From: a bacterium
GTDB taxonomy: Bacteria; CG03
Length of the DNA stretch: 5,312 bases
Assembly: GCA_013791675.1 (NCBI GenBank)
Contig: VMTI01000225.1
Location: 1-5,312 of the forward strand
Direction: 5' to 3'
Shown: positions 1 through 5,312 of the stretch, in pieces
How positions within the stretch are numbered: the stretch's first letter is position 1
Layout of the letters: the number at the start of each line of letters is the position of its first letter
Position numbers and translations under genes: made by a program
Notes under the pieces: model-generated
Database searches by the model: none
What the model was told of the DNA's origin: nothing
Seen by the model: only the letters and a program-made list of their open reading frames with translations

Positions 1-12
1 CTGTTGCTTTTT

Positions 13-85
<73 letters not shown>

Positions 86-102
86 ATAAAAATCAATTTC
101 CG

Positions 103-130
103 AAAAAACGCCGGTAAACCGGACGCTTTT
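103..130 (-). other. Terminator-like hairpin in the tRNA leader
   Basis: The minus strand can form an 11-bp stem with one bulged U: AAAAGCG, bulge, CCGG, loop UUUA, CCGG, CGUUUUU. It ends in a run of six U residues and looks like an intrinsic terminator, yet it lies between the likely promoter and the tRNA 5' end. It may be a back-up terminator against read-through, a leader processing structure, or a weak terminator for plus-strand transcription. Its function is not established by the sequence. Confidence 0.4.
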
Positions 131-138
131 CACGCGGT

Positions 139-167
139 ATTTTATATAAGAATCCCATTTTTAGCAA
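139..167 (-). promoter_or_regulatory. Probable sigma-70-type promoter of the tRNA gene
   Basis: On the minus strand a -35 box TTGCTA (162-167) and a -10 box TAAAAT (139-144) are separated by 17 bases. The region just after the -10 box is GC-rich (ACCGCG), as is common at stable-RNA promoters under stringent control. An overlapping alternative in the same stretch is TTGTCT with 17 bases to TTATAT. It lies between the operon terminator and the tRNA, so it would make the tRNA an independent unit. Transcription would start near 131. Confidence 0.5.
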
Positions 168-201
168 GACAAAAAAAATATGACGGCCTTAATAACTTAA
201 G

Positions 202-223
202 AAAACGGGAAATGCCCCGTTTT
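202..223 (-). terminator. Rho-independent terminator of the operon
   Basis: A perfect 8-bp inverted repeat, AAAACGGG (202-209) and CCCGTTTT (216-223), has a 6-base loop and is followed on the minus strand by TTTTCTT. It begins two bases after the TGA of the last operon gene (225-227). This placement, just downstream of the final stop and before a separate tRNA promoter, fits an intrinsic terminator closing the operon. Confidence 0.75.
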
Positions 224-224
224 A

Positions 225-545
225 TCAGGACTTTTTTTGTCTTGAAATTTTCGCCTTCAAATTCTTCATTGCGGTGATCTCGGCTTTTATGTTTCCTATA
301 AGTTTTTTAATATCCCCGTCGGCCGGTGTGTTTTTCTTAAAAAACGCTAAACTTTTCTCGCCCAGTTCCCTATAAGCGACGGCAAGGCGGTCATTGATCC
401 TCAGAAGCTCTATGTTATTCTTCTGTATTTCCGCCTGCTTTGTTATTTTCGCACCCACATCTTTTGTGAACTCTTTCGCCTTTGCGTAAAACTCCTTCAG
501 TTTCTCGTTCGCTTTTTCCTTATCAAATTTTATACTCTCACCCAT
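225..545 (-). CDS. Small basic helical protein of unknown function
   Basis: This encodes 106 residues from the ATG at 545. I prefer this start to the ATG at 560 because AGGAGG lies six bases upstream of it, whereas the 560 start would contain that ribosome site within its own codons. The protein is soluble, has no cysteine, signal peptide or membrane segment, and is very rich in Lys and Glu. Two stretches (about residues 8-72 and 78-101), separated by a short NTPADGD turn, have the charge and spacing of long amphipathic or coiled-coil helices. The segment around residues 50-68, including YRELGEK, resembles a motif seen in many small bacterial helical proteins, but no zinc ribbon follows it. 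I do not recognise the family. The ATG overlaps the last codons of the TlpA-like gene (ATGGGTGA, 8 bases), so the two are probably translationally coupled. It is the last operon gene; a terminator follows directly. Confidence 0.8.
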   Translation of the reverse strand: MGESIKFDKEKANEKLKEFYAKAKEFTKDVGAKITKQAEIQKNNIELLRINDRLAVAYRELGEKSLAFFKKNTPADGDIKKLIGNIKAEITAMKNLKAKISRQKKS

Positions 546-1074
546 TATCCGCCTCCTCATTAAGCAATTCTTTTATTTTATTTTCAAAAAAAATCTCTTC
601 GTGCGCGCCGACAATTTTATCCGCGATACGGCCGGAACGGTCAATAAAAAATGTCGTAGGTATTCCCTTTATGCCGCCGTATTGATCCTGAAGATCACCG
701 TCGGCGAATGCCACGGGGTAATTTATTCCTTTTTGGCGGACAAAATCCATCACCGCCGCCTTATCCCTGTCAACGGAAAGGCCTATTATCTCAAAACCGT
801 CCTTAGCATATTTATTTTTGAGATTAATAAATCCCGGAATTTCATATACGCAGGGCCCGCACCATGTCGCCCAAAAATCTATTATGATAACCTTCCCCCT
901 GAGAGAAGCGAGATTAACAGAAGCGCCGTTTATGGACGGTACCGTAAAATCCGCGGCGGTCCGGCGCTGCGCCTTTTTGCCGGAGAGAGAAGATGCTTCG
1001 CCTGCGCCGTTTTCACTGACGCGGCACGCGGAAAAAGAAAGAAAAAATACCGCCGCTAATAAAATCATTTTCAT
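538..1074 (-). CDS. TlpA-like thioredoxin-fold lipoprotein
   Basis: This is a 178-residue extracytoplasmic thiol-disulfide oxidoreductase of the TlpA/ResA/redoxin group. Residues 1-17 form a lipoprotein signal (hydrophobic run, then FSAC), with Cys17 the likely lipidated residue; Phe at -3 is not the usual Leu. A short linker precedes the thioredoxin fold. The fold holds FWATWCGPC with the redox pair Cys72 and Cys75, a following IPGF segment, the IIGLSVD strand (97-102) and the cis-proline motif GIPTTFFID with Pro139. Length and order match the family. Known members reduce disulfides or apocytochrome c outside the membrane; the partner here is unknown. The CcdA-like protein two genes upstream is the obvious electron donor (inference). 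Translation starts two bases after the stop of the preceding gene, with AAGGAGG at 1081-1087 as ribosome site. Confidence 0.93.
   Translation of the reverse strand: MKMILLAAVFFLSFSACRVSENGAGEASSLSGKKAQRRTAADFTVPSINGASVNLASLRGKVIIIDFWATWCGPCVYEIPGFINLKNKYAKDGFEIIGLSVDRDKAAVMDFVRQKGINYPVAFADGDLQDQYGGIKGIPTTFFIDRSGRIADKIVGAHEEIFFENKIKELLNEEADNG
552..557 (-). promoter_or_regulatory. Ribosome binding site deciding the start of the small helical protein
   Basis: AGGAGG on the minus strand is followed by CGGATA and the ATG at 545. It lies inside the last codons of the TlpA-like gene and favours 545 over 560 as the start. Confidence 0.75.
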
Positions 1075-1076
1075 AT

Positions 1077-3308
1077 TTACCCTCCTTCCTGATTATAAGA
1101 AAAAAGACGCATTAAGGCAATCAGATTCAGAGCGGCCGCCAAAAGACAGCTTTTATATATTCCCAGCACCGGTATCAAAACCGCAGCTCCCAGAGCAGCG
1201 CCGAGCGCGGAGCCGGCAAAATCCGCGGCATAAAGCCTTCCCGAAAAATTCTTCCCGCCTTCCAGCCGGGCAGATAGAGAAAAACGCAATCCTGCCGGAA
1301 AAGCGTAAATAAAAGGAATCAGCATAAAAAACAGACCGGAACTCCCCGTAAAAAAATCGGTTCCCTCAAAAAGTCTCGGAATGTAAAAAACAAAAAGCAG
1401 CGGAAAGAAAATATAAATTGCCTGCACTTTCAGGAGCGCGGAAAAAGCTTTGCCGCAGGAAATGTTTTTTCTGCTGCCGGCAAAACTTCCAGAGGCCATT
1501 CCCGCCATAAAAAAAGTGGAGATAAGTCCTATCCTGTAATATAGTTGTCCGTAAATTATCTGAAAAACTATCATCATCAGAATCTGAAAAAAAAGCGCGG
1601 AAAACCCCGTGGCCGCCGTCGCAAAAAGCACGGCTCCGGTCTTCCGCCCGGATAAAACGGCCACCGCCGTAATAAAAACAAGCGCAAAAAGAAACACTGT
1701 CCCCGTAATATCGCCATTCGGCAGAAAAGTCTTTCCGAATAAATGCCCAAAAGTTTCCAGCCATCCGAAGAAACCGTAATAATAGGCCAACGGCCTCAAA
1801 TCCCTGTTTTCCCCGACGGCGGACGAAGATATAGCGTCTTTCATCCATTTCAGTCTGGAAGAACGGGTGTTTAAGACAATTACGCCGGCAACAGCGTCAT
1901 CTTCCATTCCCGCGTTTTGAAGAAGCTTTTCGTAATTCATATCAATATCGCCGTCTGAAGCCAGAAAAAGAGTCTTTTCCCCGGGAATAGCCAGCACATT
2001 TTTAAAAACAGCGGAAAGAGATTTATACACCGACGAAAGAGCCGCCGCCTGCGACGGACTTAAATAATCCGACGCCGATTCCGCACTTAAAGACAATATA
2101 CCTCCTTCTTTAAGAGCTATTTTTGCCCGGGCGAAAAATTCAACCGTATAAAATCTGTTATCCCTGGCGTTTAGCGGCAAAGAACCGTTAACAACTACGC
2201 AGTCATATTCCGAGGCGCTTTTTTTTACAAGTTCCCGCGGATCTCCCTCAGCAAGACGCAGCCTGCCGCCAAAAACGCCGGAGGAGGCCCATCGTTCGTA
2301 AAGTTCCATAAGCTTTGTGTCCTGCTGGGCATATATTATTTCTTTCAGAGGAAAGCGCTGCGCCCAACGGGCCGCGCCTGGACCTCCGCCTATAAAAAGA
2401 GCTTTTGCAGCGTTCGGGGCCTGTAGAAGAGGAACATAAGCAGCATAACAGTCCTCATTTCCGCCGGGAAAGCTGAAATCGTAGCTCCCGTCTTTAATAA
2501 AAGACAGCTGCCCCTGCCTTTCTATCAGTGTTATATTGCCGTAAATTGAATCCGCGCTTATTATAACATTGTGCGCGGCGTAACGCTTTTTGAGAAAAAA
2601 ATCTTCTATACTTGACGGAACATCCATCATATAAGCGGTGGCAAAAACAGCGAACATAATTTTTGAAAACTTATAAATGCTCGATTTCCCGCCGCATGAA
2701 AACACTTTAATTCCCAGAAGAAAGAAAATAAGGCCGCTTATCAGCCAGGCGGATTGAAGAGGAGAGAAAAAACGGACAAGCAAAAAAGATGCCGCAATAC
2801 CGCCGAAGGCGGTGCCGGCGGCATCCAACGCGTAAACAATTCCGGCGGACACATGTTTTTCGCCGGTTCGGGACGCGCAAAAAAGAGGAAACAGCGCCCC
2901 AGCCAGAAAACAGCAGGGAAAAAGAAGAAAAAAAACGGCAGGAATCATAAAAAAGGGAGAAAGAATTTTTCCCGTGGCCGCCCCCCCCGCAGACCCAAAA
3001 AAATCGGCCGCTATAAATGTGACAGGAAGGAAAACGGCGAAAGCGAATATAATTTTTAAAATCTCACGCTCCGGCTGCGCCGGAGAAAAAAAACGCTTTC
3101 CCGCCGAGGCGCCGAGCGCCGTTATCAAAAGCCAAAAAGAAAGTGTTATGCCCGCTGAAAGTTCGTTTCCGTAAAACAAGGTAAGGAACTTTCTCAAAAA
3201 AATGATCTGAGTGCCCATCGCCGCAAGGCCGAAAAAGAACGGTTCAGATCCTGCTGGCCCTGAACCTCGAAGAGACATTAGACATTTAGAGAGGCCGAAG
3301 TGTTTCAT
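1077..3308 (-). CDS. Polytopic membrane protein with an embedded, degenerate spermidine-synthase-like domain
   Basis: This is a 743-residue protein from the ATG at 3308 (numbering used here). It has about seven membrane segments (roughly 24-228), a cytoplasmic SpeE-like Rossmann domain (about 244-452), then about seven more segments (535-735), the layout of fused transporter-like/spermidine synthase proteins. The SAM-binding loop is clear: ALFIGGGPG with Gly307-309 and Gly311, then Asp330 and GDP around Asp356. The family's NRFYTxEFF motif is present at 384-392. Where active synthases have DxxDP, this protein reads NGSLP (374-378), and the usual acidic substrate-binding segment is altered (NEDCYAAY, near 284-291). 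Aminopropyl transfer is therefore doubtful. The two membrane halves resemble each other. The start is uncertain: the alternatives are TTG 3323, which has a weak AGG five bases upstream, and ATG 3278; none has a strong ribosome site. It sits between the CcdA-like and TlpA-like genes. Confidence 0.88.
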   Translation of the reverse strand: MKHFGLSKCLMSLRGSGPAGSEPFFFGLAAMGTQIIFLRKFLTLFYGNELSAGITLSFWLLITALGASAGKRFFSPAQPEREILKIIFAFAVFLPVTFIAADFFGSAGGAATGKILSPFFMIPAVFFLLFPCCFLAGALFPLFCASRTGEKHVSAGIVYALDAAGTAFGGIAASFLLVRFFSPLQSAWLISGLIFFLLGIKVFSCGGKSSIYKFSKIMFAVFATAYMMDVPSSIEDFFLKKRYAAHNVIISADSIYGNITLIERQGQLSFIKDGSYDFSFPGGNEDCYAAYVPLLQAPNAAKALFIGGGPGAARWAQRFPLKEIIYAQQDTKLMELYERWASSGVFGGRLRLAEGDPRELVKKSASEYDCVVVNGSLPLNARDNRFYTVEFFARAKIALKEGGILSLSAESASDYLSPSQAAALSSVYKSLSAVFKNVLAIPGEKTLFLASDGDIDMNYEKLLQNAGMEDDAVAGVIVLNTRSSRLKWMKDAISSSAVGENRDLRPLAYYYGFFGWLETFGHLFGKTFLPNGDITGTVFLFALVFITAVAVLSGRKTGAVLFATAATGFSALFFQILMMIVFQIIYGQLYYRIGLISTFFMAGMASGSFAGSRKNISCGKAFSALLKVQAIYIFFPLLFVFYIPRLFEGTDFFTGSSGLFFMLIPFIYAFPAGLRFSLSARLEGGKNFSGRLYAADFAGSALGAALGAAVLIPVLGIYKSCLLAAALNLIALMRLFSYNQEGG
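1081..1087 (-). promoter_or_regulatory. Ribosome binding site of the TlpA-like gene
   Basis: AAGGAGG on the minus strand lies six bases before the ATG at 1074. It is built from the last sense codons of the upstream gene, whose TAA is at 1077-1079, so re-initiation by the same ribosomes is likely. Confidence 0.8.
3241..3266 (-). other. Hairpin followed by a T-rich tract near the start of the SpeE-like gene
   Basis: The minus strand has a perfect 7-bp inverted repeat GGTTCAG/CTGAACC with a 12-base loop, followed by GTTCTTTTTC. This has the shape of an intrinsic terminator or attenuator but lies within the first codons of the large membrane protein, before its first membrane segment. It may be chance within coding sequence. 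Confidence 0.35.
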
Positions 3309-3357
3309 CCGACGGGGCTGCAATTACGCCTGTGGCGCGCCGTAGCGTATATAGAGT

Positions 3358-3990
3358 TCATGGAATAATCTTTCTGGCCGCCGCAAAAATAAGAAACAGC
3401 GCGCATAATATTCTGAATAATTTTCTGACCTTAAAGGAGTCCGACGCCGCTGATGCGGAAAAACCCATAACCCCTGCGAGAGACGCCATAACAATAAAGC
3501 CTGAAACAAACAATCCGGAGCCGAAAGCAAAACCGTAAAAAACGGCTTGTGTGACACTTTGCGACACCAGCGCAATCTCCAAAAAAACGGCAACAAACGG
3601 CGGACACGGCAGAAGCCCTATCAGAAAACCTCCCGTAAAGAAACCCGAATTTTTCAGAAACGAATCTCTACAGATAAAGCCGGATTTTCCGACGAACAGT
3701 AAAAGCGCGGCCGCTATAAAAAAAACCGCCGCTAAAAATTCTATAATACCGCCGTAAACGGCGGGAGCCGTTCTTATCGCCGCCGAAGATATTCCCGCCA
3801 AAACTCCGTAAATCAGCGCGGCGGCAAGCCGCCCAGAAAGAAAAAGCAGCACAGATATAATGCCCTTGCTTTTATTATTTGAGGTGCCGGCCGCGCACAA
3901 AGACGCCAGCGGCGAGCAGACAAAAGCGCAGGGCCCGGCAAAACTCAGCATAAAGCCGATAGCAAACAACTGTAGAAGAACCGTTATCAT
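3358..3990 (-). CDS. CcdA / TauE-SafE-like transmembrane thiol-redox protein
   Basis: This encodes 210 residues from the ATG at 3990; a GTG at 4002 would add four. It has about six membrane segments arranged as two similar halves, as in the DsbD/CcdA and SafE-type families. Near the end of segment 1 is GPCAFVCSP (Cys21, Cys25), and opening the second half is GLLPCPP (Cys129). In relatives such a cysteine in each half forms the pair that passes electrons from cytoplasmic thioredoxin to proteins outside the membrane. The GPCxxxCxP form is closer to the group often named sulfite exporter TauE/SafE than to classical CcdA, so transport rather than redox remains possible. The TlpA-like lipoprotein in the same operon favours redox (inference). 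No convincing ribosome site precedes either start. The stop TGA at 3358-3360 is followed by a 34-49 base gap before the next gene. Confidence 0.85.
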   Translation of the reverse strand: MITVLLQLFAIGFMLSFAGPCAFVCSPLASLCAAGTSNNKSKGIISVLLFLSGRLAAALIYGVLAGISSAAIRTAPAVYGGIIEFLAAVFFIAAALLLFVGKSGFICRDSFLKNSGFFTGGFLIGLLPCPPFVAVFLEIALVSQSVTQAVFYGFAFGSGLFVSGFIVMASLAGVMGFSASAASDSFKVRKLFRILCALFLIFAAARKIIP

Positions 3991-4088
3991 TTCAGCGCGC
4001 ACTGCTCAATCAGAATCCCTGCCTTCGGCGCTATAATACTTTTCCCCGTATTCCTTCCACAACATGGAAATGTCTTATTGTAAAGCAC
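3987..4088 (-). CDS. Doubtful 33-codon ORF bridging the radical SAM and CcdA-like genes
   Basis: A GTG at 4088 opens 33 codons that start inside the last codons of the radical SAM gene and stop at a TGA overlapping the ATG of the CcdA-like gene (ATGA). GAGG lies four bases before the GTG. The peptide begins VLYNKTFPCCGRNTGKS and has three cysteines. Overlaps at both ends are typical of operon genes, and this could supply the missing coupling to the CcdA-like start. It is too short to tell from chance, and another frame is also open over most of the gap. Confidence 0.18.
   Translation of the reverse strand: MLYNKTFPCCGRNTGKSIIAPKAGILIEQCALK
4033..4062 (-). promoter_or_regulatory. Possible internal promoter before the CcdA-like gene
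   Basis: On the minus strand TTGTGG (4057-4062) and TATTAT (4033-4038) are separated by 18 bases, in the only sizeable gap of the operon. The -10 box matches the consensus at five of six positions; the -35 box matches only at TTG. An interrupted palindrome, TTCCA-CAACA-TGGAA (4055-4069), overlaps the -35 box and could be an operator. Evidence is by eye only. Confidence 0.28.
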
Positions 4089-5199
4089 CGTCCCTCGCTG
4101 GGTTCCCCGCCGGAGGCTTTTTTTCGTTTATCTCCCACATTCCCGCTATTTTGCGGCCGCAAAAAGAGCATCTGCCGTCTTTTATGTGATTAGACATCAC
4201 TTTGTAACCTGTCCTTTTAACAACCGTTCGCCCGCAGCCCAGGCACAAGGTGTTTTCGGCGGCAAGCTCGGACGCGTTCCCTATATACACATAATTAAGA
4301 CCCGCTCTAAGCGCTATAGCGCGTGCGTTCTTAAGCGTTTCGGCGGGAGTGGGCGGAAGATTTTTCAGACGGTAAGCGGGATGAAAACGGCTGAGATGAA
4401 GCGGTACATCCGAACCTAACTCTTTTTTTATCCATTCACACATCCTTTTTATATCATCGGGCGAATCGTTTTGCCCGGGAATAACAAGATTTGTTATTTC
4501 AAGCCACACGCCGGATTTTTTAATTATTTTCAGCGTTTCCAGAACAGCTTCAATTTCGGCGAACGAACCCATTTTTTTGTAAAAATCAGCGTTAAAGCCC
4601 TTGAGATCGATATTGACAGCGTCCATGTATTTGAGAAGTTTTTTAAGCGGTTCCGGATTAATGTAGCCGCAGGAATGCATGGCGTTTTTGAGTCCCTCTT
4701 TTTTCGCCTCACGGCATATGTCAAGCATGTATTCGTAAAAAACCGTCGGTTCGGTATAAGTGTATACTATCCAGCGGCTACCTTTTTTCAAAGCTGTGTC
4801 AACAACTTCCCGCGGGCTCATTTGCATTGACGACGCTTCGTCCGGCGGCGTCTGGGATATCCTCCAGTTCTGGCAGAAAAGACATCTCATATTGCATCCG
4901 GCGGTCGCTATGGATAGAACCTCCTCACCCGGAGTGACATGAAAAAAAGGCTTTTTCTCCATCGGATCCATAACCGCGGCAACAGGGCGGGCGTAGGTCA
5001 GTGAATAAAGCTCACCTCCCTTGTTTATTCTTGATGTGCAGAATCCCCTTTTCCCGTCGGAAATCACGCAGCGCCGCGGGCAGAGAACGCATTGTACGGA
5101 TTTTCCGGCGGACTTCTCCCAATACTCGGCTATGTGAAGTTTTATCCCCGCCGCGCACAACATAAAAATCAAAGGCAATAAATAAAATTTCTTATTCAC
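4075..5199 (-). CDS. AmmeMemoRadiSam-type radical SAM enzyme with N-terminal membrane segment
   Basis: This encodes 374 residues from the GTG at 5199. An upstream in-frame GTG at 5253 would add 18 residues but has no ribosome site and would leave the upstream ORF out of the operon pattern. Residues 5-24 are a hydrophobic segment after MNKK, like a signal anchor. A cysteine cluster follows, CVLCPRRC with Cys54 (Cys37, 40, 44, 54), then the radical SAM motif CNMRCLFC (Cys102, 106, 109) that binds the [4Fe-4S] cluster and SAM. Other family landmarks are YTYTEP (146-151), the NIDLKG strand (196-201) and HLSRFHP (268-274). The C-terminus has a zinc-ribbon-like set, CLGC and CSFC (Cys319, 322, 344, 347). 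This matches the pyruvate-formate-lyase-activase-like enzymes of AmmeMemoRadiSam systems, whose substrate is unsettled. The AMMECR1 and Memo partners are not in the window. The GTG overlaps the stop of the upstream ORF (GTGA). Confidence 0.92.
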   Translation of the reverse strand: MNKKFYLLPLIFMLCAAGIKLHIAEYWEKSAGKSVQCVLCPRRCVISDGKRGFCTSRINKGGELYSLTYARPVAAVMDPMEKKPFFHVTPGEEVLSIATAGCNMRCLFCQNWRISQTPPDEASSMQMSPREVVDTALKKGSRWIVYTYTEPTVFYEYMLDICREAKKEGLKNAMHSCGYINPEPLKKLLKYMDAVNIDLKGFNADFYKKMGSFAEIEAVLETLKIIKKSGVWLEITNLVIPGQNDSPDDIKRMCEWIKKELGSDVPLHLSRFHPAYRLKNLPPTPAETLKNARAIALRAGLNYVYIGNASELAAENTLCLGCGRTVVKRTGYKVMSNHIKDGRCSFCGRKIAGMWEINEKKPPAGNPARDGALQ

Positions 5200-5303
5200 T
5201 CTTTTACAAACAGAAGAGGAAATACGATGTCGCTGACGCAGCAGGGAATCCACACAGCTATAAAAAGAAATACAAAAACAACAGCATAAGAGCCTGCCCC
5301 CAT
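5196..5303 (-). CDS. Small membrane-segment ORF at the window edge, separate gene or tail of a larger one
   Basis: From the ATG at 5303 this frame runs 35 codons to a TGA at 5196-5198. The peptide is strongly hydrophobic: MGAGSY, then a membrane-spanning stretch to about residue 18, then IPCCVSD with adjacent Cys21-Cys22, a second short hydrophobic patch, and VKE. GGAGGG at 5307-5312 lies three bases before the ATG, somewhat close. Its stop overlaps the GTG of the radical SAM gene by GTGA, typical of coupled operon genes. Upstream codons stay open to the window edge, so it could instead be the C-terminus of a longer membrane protein. I do not recognise the family. Confidence 0.5.
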   Translation of the reverse strand: MGAGSYAVVFVFLFIAVWIPCCVSDIVFPLLFVKE

Positions 5304-5312
5304 ATTCCCTCC

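Noticed and set aside
601..1059. Plus-strand ORF of 152 codons
   Set aside because: It lies entirely antisense to the TlpA-like gene, whose CxxC motif and cis-proline are clear; no domain is visible.
818..1312. Plus-strand ORF of 164 codons
   Set aside because: It runs antisense across the start of the TlpA-like gene and the end of the SpeE-like gene, both well supported. The peptide is low-complexity and Arg/Lys-rich with no recognisable motif.
1366..1848. Minus-strand ORF of 160 codons in another frame
   Set aside because: It is an alternate-frame shadow of the C-terminal membrane half of the SpeE-like protein, which reads through with no break.
3324..3596. Minus-strand ORF of 90 codons, considered as a frameshifted C-terminus of the CcdA-like protein
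   Set aside because: The main frame finishes its last membrane segment with a normal basic tail (RKIIP) and stop, so no frameshift is needed; the alternate peptide is Arg/Cys-rich and not membrane-like.
4032..4037. TATAAT on the plus strand as a promoter -10 box
   Set aside because: No acceptable -35 box lies 15-19 bases upstream, and there is no plus-strand gene to serve.
4471..4830. Plus-strand ORF of 119 codons
   Set aside because: It is antisense to the core of the radical SAM enzyme and has no recognisable features.
5199..5253. GTG at 5253 as start of the radical SAM gene
   Set aside because: It has no ribosome site, its extra 18 residues lack any signal or domain character, and the GTGA overlap at 5199 is more typical of an operon.

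Overview
The window carries one tRNA gene and one tightly packed operon, all read from the minus strand. The mid-range GC, lysine- and phenylalanine-rich proteins, a lipoprotein, a radical SAM enzyme of the AmmeMemoRadiSam type and a membrane-embedded spermidine-synthase-like protein suggest an anaerobic, diderm-type bacterium, possibly from a deep-branching or candidate phylum such as Elusimicrobiota or Omnitrophota. That placement is a guess from gene content; nothing in the window fixes the taxon.

Layout in transcription order, from right to left. At the right edge (5303-5196) lies a 35-codon membrane-segment ORF that may be a separate small gene or the tail of a gene outside the window. 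Its stop overlaps (GTGA) what I take to be the true start, at 5199, of a radical SAM enzyme with an N-terminal hydrophobic segment (5199-4075). A gap of about 80 bases follows, with a possible promoter and small ORFs of doubtful status. Then come a CcdA/TauE-SafE-like thiol-redox membrane protein (3990-3358), a 743-residue membrane protein with a degenerate spermidine-synthase domain between two halves that look duplicated (3308-1077), a TlpA-like thioredoxin lipoprotein (1074-538) and a small basic helical protein (545-225). A hairpin terminator at 202-223 closes the operon. A separate promoter (139-167) and a terminator-like leader hairpin (103-130) precede tRNA-Ala(GGC) at 85-13.

How the genes may work together (inference): the CcdA-like protein has the paired membrane cysteines used to carry reducing power across the membrane, and the TlpA-like lipoprotein is a natural acceptor on the outer face. 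The radical SAM enzyme also begins with a membrane segment. The operon therefore reads as an envelope thiol-redox module joined to a radical SAM enzyme and a SAM-fold membrane protein that has probably lost aminopropyltransferase chemistry. The substrate is unknown. There is no CRISPR array, insertion sequence, rRNA or plus-strand gene that I can support.
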